From positions 387,017,962 to 387,081,961 of the forward strand of contig OY728133.1 of NCBI GenBank assembly GCA_963277665.1: a DNA stretch of 64,000 nucleotides. The letters are read 5' to 3'. How positions within the stretch are numbered: the stretch's first letter is position 1; every line of letters begins with the position of its first letter. The notes beneath the pieces are model-generated. The model was not told the origin of the DNA, made no database searches, and was given only the letters and a program-made list of their open reading frames with translations. A program made the translations under genes and the position numbers. Below are positions 12,545-25,629 of this stretch, piece by piece. The stretch is from Viscum album (Eukaryota > Streptophyta > Magnoliopsida > Santalales > Viscaceae).

Positions 12545-15500
12545 TGTGACACCCCAAAACCACAGTTCCATATTTGGAACTCATATATATATATATATAT
12601 ACATTAAATACATTATTTGATACTATTTATAAAAAACTGGATATAACTATCATTAATTAAAAAATCAATAACAATTATTTAATATCCTACATAAAAAGGA
12701 TCATTTTACATTTTGAGATTTATAGAAATGGTAAACATCTTAAACTAATAAAGCCCATATTTATTTGTACCAAAAATTAATGTGTTTAATTATATATGAA
12801 ACCACATAATCCATAATGAGTCTTTAAAATCTCCCATAAATTCATCAACACTCTACCCTTAAAAACATGTCAAGTTTACTACTTTTCTTCACAAGGGAAT
12901 GGAAACATAAGAAGGGGTGAAATAAAAATCCTATTTAGGTAAACCATAAAACTAAACAACTCATGGAATAGAAATGACATAAATATTATTTAAGGAATAA
13001 GTAAACAACATGAAGCCATAATCAACTAGAAATTAAGAAAATTATATATCCATGAATGTAAATGAAAACATTGATATCAAGGATAACATTGTCATACTGA
13101 TTGAATTTATAACGTTAGAAATAAAAATCCTTCTGTCAAGGACTTATACCAATTTATTTACTAATCATAAATACTGTAGTCAATACATATTACATTCAAT
13201 GCCACATTCCAAGACAATATCCTATTATGGGATGAGGGATACGCTCAAACCAATTCTATTTTTTCTCTTGAGGCTCGTTGATGCTTGAAGGAGATATATA
13301 ATATTTTCCCCCACCAATATCTTAATTAAGTTCATTTAATTAACCATAACAGTCTAAAATACTTCTATTACCATTCCATAAAATCCAATTATTTAATAAA
13401 ACATTGATATCCTTATAATGAAGAATATGGAATCTCAATACATGGTAATCTTGTGTTAGTAATCAATAATCAAATATAATGTCAATACTTATCCCCAAAT
13501 GATCATAAATCATCCAAAGAAATAAGGTGGGTGGTGAAAAAATATATAGTCAATATTCTAATTATTTTCCATATAGGAATAATAACATATATAATTTCAA
13601 TACATTACCCGAGGTTAATAGAATATAATTATCTCTAGTTGAATAACATTTAATCTAAATAATGTAAAACATGATGTTTATGTTGAATAAAGAATTGAGT
13701 GTACAAATATGTAAATACATGAAAAAAATTATTATAATTCATCTATGGGGAGGGAATGGATAGTTTCAACAAAACATATCCCCAGTGTAAAAATGATTAC
13801 CTAGCAGGATTTAACATAGATGAAAATTAACATTACCAAGTAATGATTGAACCATATCACCAAAAAAATAATCAAAAATTATATTTTTTGGTATCGTAAT
13901 TTAATTCCCCCAATATATATATATATATATTAGACATAAATAGTCAAACATAACTCCCATTTGGGTAAATCCATTTGAATATGAAATGAGTAATGGAAAG
14001 GAAATCTTAAAATTTACTTTATAAAATATTTTTACATTGATGTAAAAGAGGAAGGTATGGTCCACTTCCAAAAGATTGTTGCAAAAGTTGAATTAAATAC
14101 TCATTGAAATATTTTACATTTAAGTTAATATTCAATAATAGATCCTTGAAATTGAAATAAACCTTTCAATAGGAAATTTGAATCCAAACATTTGATTATG
14201 AAAGGACATTTTTAATACATAAAATTACCTTAGATGAAAACCTAATTAGTAAAAAGTGTACGAAAAAATTATTCATATTAATTTTTTTAACAAATAGAAT
14301 TATAAAATTCCAAAATAAAATTTTTTACAATCAGTATAAAGTATGAATTTGATAATTTTGTTCTAGATAATACATTATAACTCGTAGAAGGAGATTTTAG
14401 ATATTAGTATCTCTTAGTAGAAACTTATAAGAGGAAGTGGAAAAAACATGTCAAAGTATTTATGTGGTATGAATTTAGATACACAAAATACAATTAGAGA
14501 ATACCAAATAATAAAAACAAAGGGAATAATGTTCCAAACTTATAAATTCAATAGAATGGTAATTAATTAATAGAACAATGTATAGTTATTAAAAAGCCTT
14601 ACTACATGTGAAAAAAAAGAATAAAAAGCCACTTCAAAAAGGGTATATGATTTGGATAGTAATTCTTATTAAATTAAATTAGTTTTATAAAAATATATCC
14701 ATATGATGTGAATACACCATAAAATGGAAACGTCATGAACATAATATTTTATGTCTCAAAGATTCAAAATTGAGAACAATAAAACACTTACGGCTTGAGT
14801 AACACATTAATAAACCCCCCCTAAAAGAGATGTATTTAAATTTAACTTAAAATACAAATATTAAAATAAAATTACTAATATGATAACCCAAATAGTATGT
14901 TTATGCACCACATAAATTAAAGTAGGTTCATAAATATAAAAGTTGTCTTAATAAAGAGAATTTGTAAAGAAAACCCCTAACTCTTTTCTTGATATCCATA
15001 GATATACTTTAACTTCCAATATCATAAAAATATTTATATTAAAAAATTAATTAATAACCATAATAATATCCACTTTATTCAGATTTTTTAGAATTATTCA
15101 TTGAATTATTCTGATTTTCCCCATTGATTGCTCGAGGTTTTGATCCTTTGTGTTCGTTTCGTAATAGCGATGTATGCGTTTATTCTACATGAAAATATAA
15201 TAATTAATATAGAATTAATTTTTTTTATTATTTATAAAAATATATTATGTTTCAAATACTATTCATGATCATTTTTAATTTTATTTGTGAATATGAAATC
15301 GATAATAATCATTATTCGATGATTCTTGACAATCGAAAGGTATTTTCTTAATTAATGAATTAAATATTGATATAAACTTACCAAAACTAAATAATAACAT
15401 TATTTACATATTCATATCATATAATACCATTAAATTAGTTCTCGTATTCATCCATGATAAAAATTTAATGTATTTTTAGGTTGGTGGTTAAACCAACAAA

Positions 15501-17621
15501 AACATTAACACAATGTCATTTAATGACTGACTATGAGACGATTTTGTTAAAATAACATTATACCAAAAGAATTACTATATTATTTAATATTTATAAATAT
15601 TATAATTAATAATTTAATGTTTTTATAAGAATTATTAATTTATATGTAAACATTACACAATTTGAATAAAATATTATCATTGTAGTAGGCTCATTTTAAA
15701 TGCATAAATTGATCATTATAATTTATTATTCATATCTATTAGAAGATAACAAATTTATAATACCTGAAACATAATGATATCATAAAAATAATTTTTATAC
15801 ATTATTAATATTCATAGATATAACCATGTAAGGTGGTATATGAAAATAAAACTCGTTATGTAATGGAGCTGGTAGTCTGCATAATGCACGAATGATGTTT
15901 TTGTTTTCCTTAATAGATAATCTATTTGAATAAAAAATGATAATAAAATTAACATAATAACATTAAAGTATGTAAATTATACTAATATAATTATATTTTT
16001 GTATATAATGTAAATTTAAAAAAATACAAATATGTTGATAAAACTCATGTCAGGTACTTGAATTTTCTGAAAAGTATCCATGAAAATGATGGCCTTAAGG
16101 TAAATAATGGTGTCTGAAAGCCTTTATAATCGGGAAAATATTTTTGAAGGTTCCTAATGGAATATTTTAATTATGAAATTATAATGAGATATCTGTTTTG
16201 AAGTGGTGACATTGTCATCCTTTTATAGGTGAAGGGAACACTATTTTTGGGAGTAACCATTACATTTTCAATAATGTTTGGTTACTATTAATGTTTTAAT
16301 GTCCAAAAAAATTGAAGGAAAATGTGAGTAAAATTATTTTTGGTCAAAAAAACCTCAAAAAAGTTTTTTGAGACAACATTGAGTGTTTTAGGGATTTTAT
16401 TTTAATGTTTTCAACTATTACCCTAATTTACTTTTACCTCTGTAATTAATATCTAACAATAGAATTTAATTTAAATTTTAAATATTAAAATTGAACTTTT
16501 TTGCCTAATTTTATACATATAAATTAAAATTTAAAAAATCCTTTTATAAAATAAAATTTATAAAGGTGTATAAATATAATTCTTAAGAAAATAAACTTAA
16601 AAGTGAAAAATAAGTTTTTTGAGAAATAATGTTTATAAGAATTACATTTATATATAAGGTAAAAATATCTTGGATAATAATTTTAATGATATAAATTTAT
16701 TTATTATAGATAAAATTAAGGATAAAAGGATTCAATGTAAATAAAAAACTGAATCCCCCTTGAAACATACTTGATTCAATAAAATTAAAGAAAACAAAAA
16801 ATTATATTATAGTAATATTTTAGTTAGTTATGAAAATGTTTGGAATAGGTATTATAATATAAAATAATATTTTCAAATGAATAATTATATTATTAAAATT
16901 AATATATTATTTATTAAATTCTTTTATTAATTTCTATATCATTCTTATATAATAGAAAAGTCATACAAATTACAAGTATAGTGAAACCAATTTTTTTGAC
17001 TAAAAATAATCATTTTTATATAAAGTTAAAAATATCATACCATGTAAATTTTGATGTAAAGAATAAAAAACTGACGTTAATTTTTTTTTAATTTCAGTCT
17101 AAAAATTGAAATATTTATTTTTTGGAAAAAATCATAAAATATAATTGAAAAAGCATTTTTATAGGAAAATGAAAATTTCAGATATTAATTATTTTTATTC
17201 ATATTTCATATCATTTACCAACTAAATTGGGTTTAACAATTTTTTAATGTTGAACAAAATTTATCACTAAGAATATGGATCTTTAAATATAAATGAATAT
17301 TGCATAAAGGGTATTTTTTTTAAAAAATAATATATTTTCTAAAGAATAATTGTACTTATTAGTCATTTTAGGTAATCTAATTCAATTTCATTCATATCAA
17401 ATGTGTAATTTATATTTTATATAATTAAAATTTTTAAATTTATTATTCCTACTCATTAACACTAAATTCAATAGTGATGTTTTTAATGGTTATACATAAA
17501 TACTTATATTTTACCTAAATATATCATAGTTTTGTTATATTTGGTGTTATATAGAGTGATAGATTTAAAATAAATTGAATTATTTAAATTTAATCATATA
17601 TTTTAATCTTAGGGTGTAATA
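12545..17621 (-). mobile_element. 3' LTR (~5.1 kb) of an old nested element
   Basis: Starts TGTGACACCCC at 12545 and ends near 17621 (GGGTGTAATA, degenerate). It is collinear with 20072-21311 plus 29824-34545 once two insertions are removed: landmarks ACTAATAAAGCCCAT (12745 and 20263), GATGTAAAAGAGGAAGG / GACGTAAAAGAGGATG (14040 and 30040), GGTGGTTAAACCAACAAAAAC / GGTGGTTAGACGAACAAAAAC (15483 and 31498). It is a distant relative of the LTR at 54827-59063, with the same order of modules: a CTCCCATAAA-type motif near the left end, a hairpin relic at 15853-15900, and TATA at 16221. No gene lies inside. Target duplication TATCA precedes it (12540-12544). Confidence 0.65.
16221..16227 (-). promoter_or_regulatory. 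TATA box of the old LTR
   Basis: TATAAAA on the minus strand within ACCTATAAAAGGATGAC. It aligns with the TATA at 57224-57231 of the younger family by flanking order (AAGTGGTG upstream on the plus strand in both). Confidence 0.5.
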
Positions 17622-17640
17622 TTATCCCCCACTAAATAAA
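17620..17640 (-). other. Polypurine tract of the old element
   Basis: The minus strand reads TTTAGTGGGGGATAAT immediately before the LTR. Compare TTTTAAGGGGGGTAGAA at the same place in the 54827 element. It supports the LTR boundary and the minus orientation. Confidence 0.55.
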
Positions 17641-20071
17641 TTATGTCCTCTTAATTTGATTAATAAGACCATAGTAATTTCTATAGGGAACTCATAATTA
17701 ACTATACACTACTAGATTACCATCGATAAATTTATAATTTTGAATGAGATTTACATATATGAAAAACTATTATATGTGATTTATAAAGAGTGATAAACAT
17801 TAATAATTTCACCTAGAATTAAATTGATGGATTTATATCTTTATTTTCAAGGAATAACTTCCAACAAACCTTAAAAATGATTCATATGATAATCATGAGA
17901 CTATTAGCGGTTTTATCTATATATCAAGTAGTTGGAGAATACGTAAATGACATAGGCCACTAGAAAATTTATGTAAAAACTAACTATCTAATACATTAAT
18001 AGTAGTTGTATCGTATTTTCATTATTCACATGGTTTTTGGTTATTATCTCTCTAGTTGACTCTTATATTTAGTAGTATAAATCCCAACTCTCTTGTAATT
18101 GATGTAGTTGATTTTAGTTTCTTATACCTTTCCCTTAATATTGTGAGTCTAATAACCTTAATCTTCATTTGTATATAATTTAGTCTCATGTTTAGTCCAC
18201 ATTTTTGATAGGTAGGAAATTTAATATTCATTCCTTCATCATCTCAGTCAACTGATTTTTTATAATATTACATCTTTCTATTATTTGGTCTGTTTGATAT
18301 TTCAATTATTTTCATTATGTTAACCAAAATTCATTATATACAATTAGGTATAATTACAAGATTTATCACATTATATCACATTTGTGTTATACTATACATC
18401 TTTAATCTTAACTCATGTCCCTCTCAGTTCGAACTATATAACTATTAGTTTGACATATATAAATATGTGTTCATACTAGGTTACATTGTGTTGGGATCTA
18501 TTATACTTATCATCTAAATCCTACAAATGGAGATCCCAAATTACTATAAACATTGTAATAATATCACAAAAACCATTAATCATTTAAATATATGCTTCAT
18601 AAATCCATATTATCTTTTCTCAAATGAAATTAATAATGCATAAAATCATATATGCATGAATGTACATACCATGATCATGTAATATCAATAGAAAACCTTT
18701 TCTAAAACCTTTTTGGATCAATAAGATATTAAACCACAAATATATTCTTCCAAAATTAAATATATATTGAACCCTAAAATAGTAATAGCCATTAGTTCAT
18801 ACAAAAATCACTATATATCGTAATCTACAAAATGAGATGAAATTCCCCAAATATATCATGAATCAATTATCAATCCCAAGGTTACCAATTAATATTTAAC
18901 TTACTTATTCCAAATAAAACAAACCCTTTTTATCCCCAAATAAAAAATATAAATAACCTTAAAACTCAACCATCCATAAAAATGTCTTCTTTGATAGTTA
19001 ATTTAATAAATATCACCTTTCCATAACATCATTTCTCATTAGTTTTTTCCATTTATATACTATTTATAACCATTTTTTAATAACTAATGAAAAATTATTA
19101 TTATATTATTAACATAATCATTAATAACATTTAAAATATATAAAAATGATATTGGTAAATATCACTCCACAAATTAAAATATATCAGTGCATGAAGAATT
19201 AATTTTTATGGTTATATAAACCTCACTACCATTGGTAAGACTAGAAAACATGGATTTTCCATCATCGTATGAATATACTAATATTCTAAACCATATTAGT
19301 ATTCTATATTATTTAGTTATAAGGTATAGTGGTTTAAAGATATATATATATATATTTCCCGCATTTATATTCCTGAACCCGTTTCATTAAAATACTAAAA
19401 CAAAAATATGTACGATAATATTCAAAATATTAATATTAAAAAATAATTATTAATGATTATTTCATTATAAAACATTTATTTTTAACATATTATAGTTTTA
19501 GATCAACCTCTGACTCCCTTGATCAAGCCTGGGTTATCAATGGCCATTTTTTCTATTGTGTTCTCAACCCAAATTAGTTAATATCACTCTAGAATCCATC
19601 ATAGAGGGTTCACCCATAAAATGTGATCAGCCAAAGGATATACCCTGGGAGATTATCTCCAGGCGTGTAGTCTTAGGCCTAGTCATCATGCATTAGCGTG
19701 ATGATTACGTCAATTCTCAACCAATCCCTTTTGATGTGATTACCCCTATGTTCATATCTTCCACATTTACATAAACTTTGTATAATTCATATGGGGATGT
19801 ATTTCTAGAAAATATAAAAAACATTTAAGTAACAAAAAAATTATGATTATATCCTATACATTGACTAATCACAATGTTTTTAAGTAAGGTTATCTAGCCC
19901 TAATACCCAAATAAAATGATTATTATTAATATAATATTAAATCATATACTTATTCCAATCGGTTACAAAAACCTTTAAAATTATGATCAAACATAACTTA
20001 TCAGGCCTTAAATTGTCCTATACAAAAATAATAATCTATAATGTTATCTAAAAAGTTTCTTTAGTACCAAT
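17622..20071 (-). mobile_element. Interior of the old element, no gene recognised
   Basis: About 2.45 kb of AT-rich sequence lies between polypurine tract and primer site. I could not read gag, protease, RT or integrase motifs in any frame. A GC-richer patch at 19500-19760 stands out but gave no recognisable protein. The interior is as short as in the 54827 element (2.8 kb), which suggests that this lineage was non-autonomous early, or that the coding part decayed beyond recognition. Confidence 0.4.
20058..20069 (-). other. Degenerate primer binding site
   Basis: The minus strand reads TGGTACTAAAG, two bases from the LTR, aligning with TGGTATCAG at 61829-61840. Weak on its own; position gives it value. 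Confidence 0.35.
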
Positions 20072-21311
20072 TATAAACCCTCGCAATTGATCTCTTAGAT
20101 ACATTTCGCATTAATACATACTTCACATTCATTTTTTGATAACATTAGTATAATCCACAAAAAACTATCCTTATTTATAAAATTAATAGCGATTATTGAA
20201 TCCCTTACATATGAAGGATAATCTATAGTTTAGAGATTTAGTGAATGAGGAAGCATCATAAACTAATAAAGCCCATGTTTTTTTATCATGTAGACATTTA
20301 TTTCATTATATAAGAAACTAATTAATCCATAAATAATCTTCAACATCTCCCATATATTCTCCCATATGATATATTTATAAACATCTCATATGTAAAAATT
20401 TTCATCATAACATAGGGAATAGAAAAAAAAGGGAGTGGGGGGTCTCGACCACTCAGTAAGTTAAATCATACAATTGAAGCAATATTAGAAAAAACATTGA
20501 GTAAATAATATAGTAGTAATAAGTAAACCACATGAATCCATAATCAACCTGAAATTGAGATCATTTTATATCCATGAATATAAATGAAAACATGGATATC
20601 AATAATAACAGTATCATTCTGATGGAATTCATAATTTTATACTTTAAAACCCTATTATCAGGGCCCTATGCCAATACATTTACTTATCGTTGAGACTGTA
20701 TTCAAGATATCATTCTTTAAAGCCATTATGAAATGGCCCTAGACTATTATTAGAAGATTCGGACATAAAAAACCAACCTTTTTTGTCTCATAAGACTCTT
20801 TAATGAATCAAGGGTCTATAAAACATTGGGACCCACCCATGACTTTATGAAATACACTGCACTCACCATAAGTGTTAATTTTATTATTCTTATAATTCCC
20901 TAACGAACCAATAACTAAATAAAAACATTGATATCCATATGATGAATAATACTGAATATTACTACTTGATAAACCTAGGTTACTGCACAATAATCATCCT
21001 TAATGTCAATACTAGTCCCCACATGATTATTAATTATCCTGGGAAAGAATGATCATGATCAAACAATAAATAGTTAAATTTCCAATAATCATAAATATTG
21101 AAATAATAACATATAGAATGTCAATACTTTTTCCCATGTCAAAATAATAACATTACTTCTATTCAAACATCATCCAATATAAATTATGTAAAATAAGATG
21201 TTCATTCCATAGAGATAAATGAGTATATGACTATGTCAACACTTGACATATTTGATCATATGCCATCTATGGGAAAGAAAAGGATTGATTTAAAACAACA
21301 TTTCTCTGGTG
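20072..21311 (-). mobile_element. 5' LTR of the old element, part 1
   Basis: 1240 bp collinear with 12545-13787 (1243 bp). It starts TATAAACCC, where intact relatives have TGTAGAGACCC, and stops exactly where CACTAG begins. The sequence resumes at 29824. Confidence 0.6.
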
Positions 21312-21329
21312 CACTAGAGTAAACAAAAT

Positions 21330-21610
21330 ACCTTCAACATTAGTTTTTTAACTTTTAATGTGAGTTTATTGGTTTAATTAAATAAGATAAATTGAATTTA
21401 GAACAATACATGTCATTTTTCATAAAAATAAAATTCAAAAAACTTTCTAGAAGGGTAATTATATAGGACTTTTGATGTCGTTCAATAAAAAAACAATTTC
21501 AAAATACCCCCAATATTCAAATGTCTTTCAACATCCGTTTTATAAAAAATAATTTTGGAAATCTTCCCAACCATTCTTTCAACATCATTTTTTAGTTAAA
21601 ATCAATGTAT
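21330..21610. repeat. Left subterminal repeats of the CACTA element
   Basis: Repeated hairpin-like modules such as CTTTTGATGTCGTT ... AACAATTTCAAAA and TTTCAACATCCGTTTT ... AAAATAATTTTGGAAA. Arrays like this bind the second CACTA protein in known elements. Modules here are worn. Confidence 0.5.
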
Positions 21611-22784
21611 AAACACTTACAAGGGAAATAAGAAATTATTTTTTATAAAATTATGTTGAGAGATGAAATTATTTTTAACAAAATATTGAAAATGACAAAA
21701 TCCCACAACTGAAATTTCAATGTATAATAAAAAACTAAAAATATATAAAAAATAAATAAAATAGAAATAATTGATAAATTTTACAATAATTTTTACAAAT
21801 ATAGAAATAAAAAAAACTAAATATAAAAATTTCATGAAAATAGAAAACATTGTGGAATAAAATATGAAGCTTTTTCAGGTGGATGAATTTATTTAAATAA
21901 ATATCATAAAAAGTATACAAAATCAAGTGGTATGAATTTAAATAAAAACATATTTGTTTAAATTACAAGTGTTGTAATGAAAATAACATTTTCAAAATAT
22001 GTTGTTATTTTGGTCTTGATTATCACATAAATTAATCATAAAAAGTAATATTAACATTAAAAATTATTTTTTTATGATAAAAATAAATTTATGAAACTAT
22101 AGCTTAAAAATAGAATCAATAAGTGTGTAAAAAACAATGCATTAACTGGTATAAAAGTTATTTACCTAAATGTAGACATAATAAATTTTATCTTGTTATA
22201 CTATTAGATAACAAACCTTTTTAACCCAATCCATGACCTATTTTCATTTCAAATTTTAATAAGAAATCCAATATAGATTTAATAGCATAATATTAAAGAA
22301 CTAAAATCATAGTGTAAAACTGTTTTCTTTAAAAATTTGATAAATCTCCATTGAAATCCAACCAATAAATACCATAACCAATATGATTTAATTTATTTTT
22401 GGAAAAATAAATATAACATCAATTGTATACTAAAAAGGTAATCAGCCTTAATAATAGTATAATGAATAGATGTTCATAATTACATATTATTTATACCCAT
22501 CAAGGAATTCAAAAAAAACTAACATGTGATGTATGTATTTCTGAATCGTTCAGATACATATACAATTATCTTTTCATGTTTAAAATAGTTCACATCTATT
22601 GAAATGTATTCTGGGTTGGTAAAACCATAATAATAATTTAAATAATATTGGATTCAAAGACTATGGAGATTCTTGACTAAAAAATTAATTAATTATTTCG
22701 ATATAAAATATGTTTACTTAATGAAAAAAATTAATATTTCAAATATACATATATTGAAAATAATTACAGCATATGTATTGTGAG

Positions 22785-23440
22785 CTAATGATGCTTTACA
22801 TTATCCTTGATATCGGTTTTACAAATATTTATTGCATAATACCTTATAAATATATTTGTAATCATCATATAAGTATAATAATTATCAAATATAGAAAAAA
22901 CATGGGATAAATATTTTACCCAATCATCTACTTGAGGAATATCTGATGGTAGTGGAATCCAAAATTTTCCTTTCCTTTGAAGTGATTCCTTCGATAACAT
23001 ATAATCTTAAATATAGTATGTGTATTAAATTATTATAATAATTTTTAATTTAATAACAAATAAATAAAATAAAATGAAACTCTTACCTCATATGTCACCT
23101 AATGACAACAATCAGCTCACTAATGTAAAAAACGAGCAATATATTGTCCAACCATAGACATTAACTCAGTTTATAGTAGAACTGTAGTAGTGGGATCAAT
23201 AATATCATGTATTTATGTTCTTATGTAACCCCAATCTATAAAATGATATCGTAAAAAACCTACCAGATGTTGAAATTTTTTGTATTATATAATACATACA
23301 TGGGGATTTCCAATAAGAAACTCACAAGGCATGGTCAGGTCAGAATGAGGAGGTGGAAGATATGGGTAGGAAGGTAGTACATGATTCTCAATATACGTCT
23401 ATCTCATCTCTTAAAAAATAATAGAGAATAAAAATGATCT
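22785..23440 (-). pseudogene. Unrecognised spliced gene remnant inside CACTA
   Basis: Three consecutive protein-like blocks read on the minus strand. Block 1, about 23410-23310, contains VLPSYPYLPPPHSDL and CEFLIGNPHV. Block 2, about 23230-23087, contains DPTTTVLL, TELMSMVGQYIARFLH and VTYE, followed by a good splice donor (GTAAGAG, GT at 23085-23086). Block 3, from about 22998, contains SKESLQRKGKFWIPLPSD and IPQVDDWVKYLSH. The 80-90-bp gap after block 2 has the size and AT content of a plant intron. At least four stops lie in block 2. I do not recognise the family. Its position downstream of DUF4216 suggests either a second transposon gene or a captured host gene. Confidence 0.4.
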
Positions 23441-25629
23441 ATTCATATCCTCTATCATCTCATTCAAGTGACTTAGAATAGTCTTCAAATATAAATTATT
23501 TTATCTCCATATTCTACCCCCATTATTTAACACTAAGGTAACAACCATTTTTTTTAAAATCTAACACCCTCCTTATACCCTCAAATGCAATAAGTGTTAT
23601 TTTGATTCTCTAACCCAATGGTAATAATATCCTCCCTAACCCTTGGATAAATTTCCTAGGATTCATTTTACCTTTAAGGGCATCATAAAAATATTTTCAA
23701 ATGTAATACTAGTAAGATTAATTTACAAAATAGTAATATTGATGAAAAGTAACAATTAATTACTTAAAGTATTATCAAGTACTTTATTTGTTAGATAAGT
23801 AATACACATTCCCTTTTTTTAAATTCTCACCGATTTCAAGTTTTCATGATGAGTGTGTGGATATAAAGGGTTCATTGGAACCTCTTTATATTTTCTACGT
23901 GAATTGGATCTTAATTCGCTATGTTTTTTAATAATAATTTGTTCCTATATTAAATCATACCCTCCTCATGAAAATATAGGAGGGTGTTAATTTTGAGACT
24001 ATATCCCTTGTTTTATTTTCATAGAGAATTATTATAAATGAAAAAAGTATAAATTAATGAAAATTAATTTAAAAAACGTTTATAAAGAATAAAAACCTAT
24101 AAAAAATCTTCCTATTATCAAATAGAGACAAACTAATACAATATATCCCAACAGATAAACTCACTCTTAATGAATGTATTTTTTCCTTTTTACTCCCAAA
24201 AATATAAGTTGAAGTAAATGATGTCTTAAAATCTCTCCATATTGTTTCTAGAATGGTTCAAAACAATTTTTACTTCCATTTTTCTATTTACAGAAAAATT
24301 TCATCTAAAAATTAATAAATAAAATATTAATAAATTTATAATAGTTATTCCATATGAAGAAAAAATATATATGTTTAAAAATATTACCATTAGGGACTCC
24401 CATAAAATATCCTTCATTGACTGGTTGACACTCTTCCAACAAGGGTATAAAATACTTATCCACTAATCAATCTATAGATCTAGGTAGGTCTTAAATTATG
24501 TTGAATTTAGGCTAGTTGAAAATTCATTCTCATCAATATGAATTATCACCCTTTTCACTCTATGTGTGAGTATATGTTTTGGTAAATGTGTAATACCATT
24601 CCTATTTTATTTAATTACCATACTCTCTAGAGATTTAAATGTGTTTAAAATAATTTTATGAAATATAAATTAAATTTTATTTAAAAAATTAATTACTATA
24701 GATATATATATTTCTATAAAAGAACACACATAACCTGGTTCCCACGCCACAGTGTTTATCATTTTTAAATATGTATACTACCTCCACAAACATATGTGTA
24801 GATGTATATGACTAAAATTAAATTACTATAATAAATTAAAAAATTTTATTTTATAATAGATAAGAAAAAGAATTTATAAATGAAAAAAAAATAGAAACAT
24901 TTTTAATGAAAAACATATTATAATGATAAAATTGTATTAACAAAAACAATAATAAATATAAATTGATACAAAAAAACAAATTATAGTCCCCAAAAAATGT
25001 ATATTCATTAAAAACTATAACATTAAAAAAAATTAAAACAATTTATATTTGATAAACAAATTTATAAAAAAAACACGATTAATGCAATTTATAACTAACA
25101 AATGACTAATTTACCATCAAAAATAAAAAAATATATCATTGAAAATATGAATGTAAATATGACTTTAATGTCGATAAACTCACTCAATGATGGTTGAAAC
25201 AGTTAAAACACTAGAAGATTAAATAGAATCATATAAGCACATAAAAATAGATAATTTAAACATGTATATTTTTTAAACAAGTAATTTATATCTTAAAAGC
25301 ATTAAAATGGAAAAGAAAATTAGAATAAAAAAATTAATGAAAAGTTAATATAATGAAAAAAACCATTTATCAATGAAAAAAATAAAATAAAAAATTACTT
25401 AAATTTTTTTGAGTGTGATAATTAAAAAAAGATCATAAATATCTACCTGTTTAATGAAAAGAGTAATTTGGTGCTTTTCCATATCCGTTCACCATGATTA
25501 TTTCATAAAACATGGATTATGTATGCATTATAGTCGTTATTATCATCTAGAAATCATGTTATAGTAATGAAATATCATATAAATCCATAACATTATCACC
25601 ATGAAATTCATCACCAAAATAAATTGTTT
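23441..25629. other. AT-rich CACTA interior without recognised gene
   Basis: Low-complexity AT sequence with scattered stops in all frames. At 23581-23660 a short minus-strand reading (PRKFIQGLGRILLPLG) may extend the unknown gene remnant upstream, but it is too short to claim. Confidence 0.4.
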
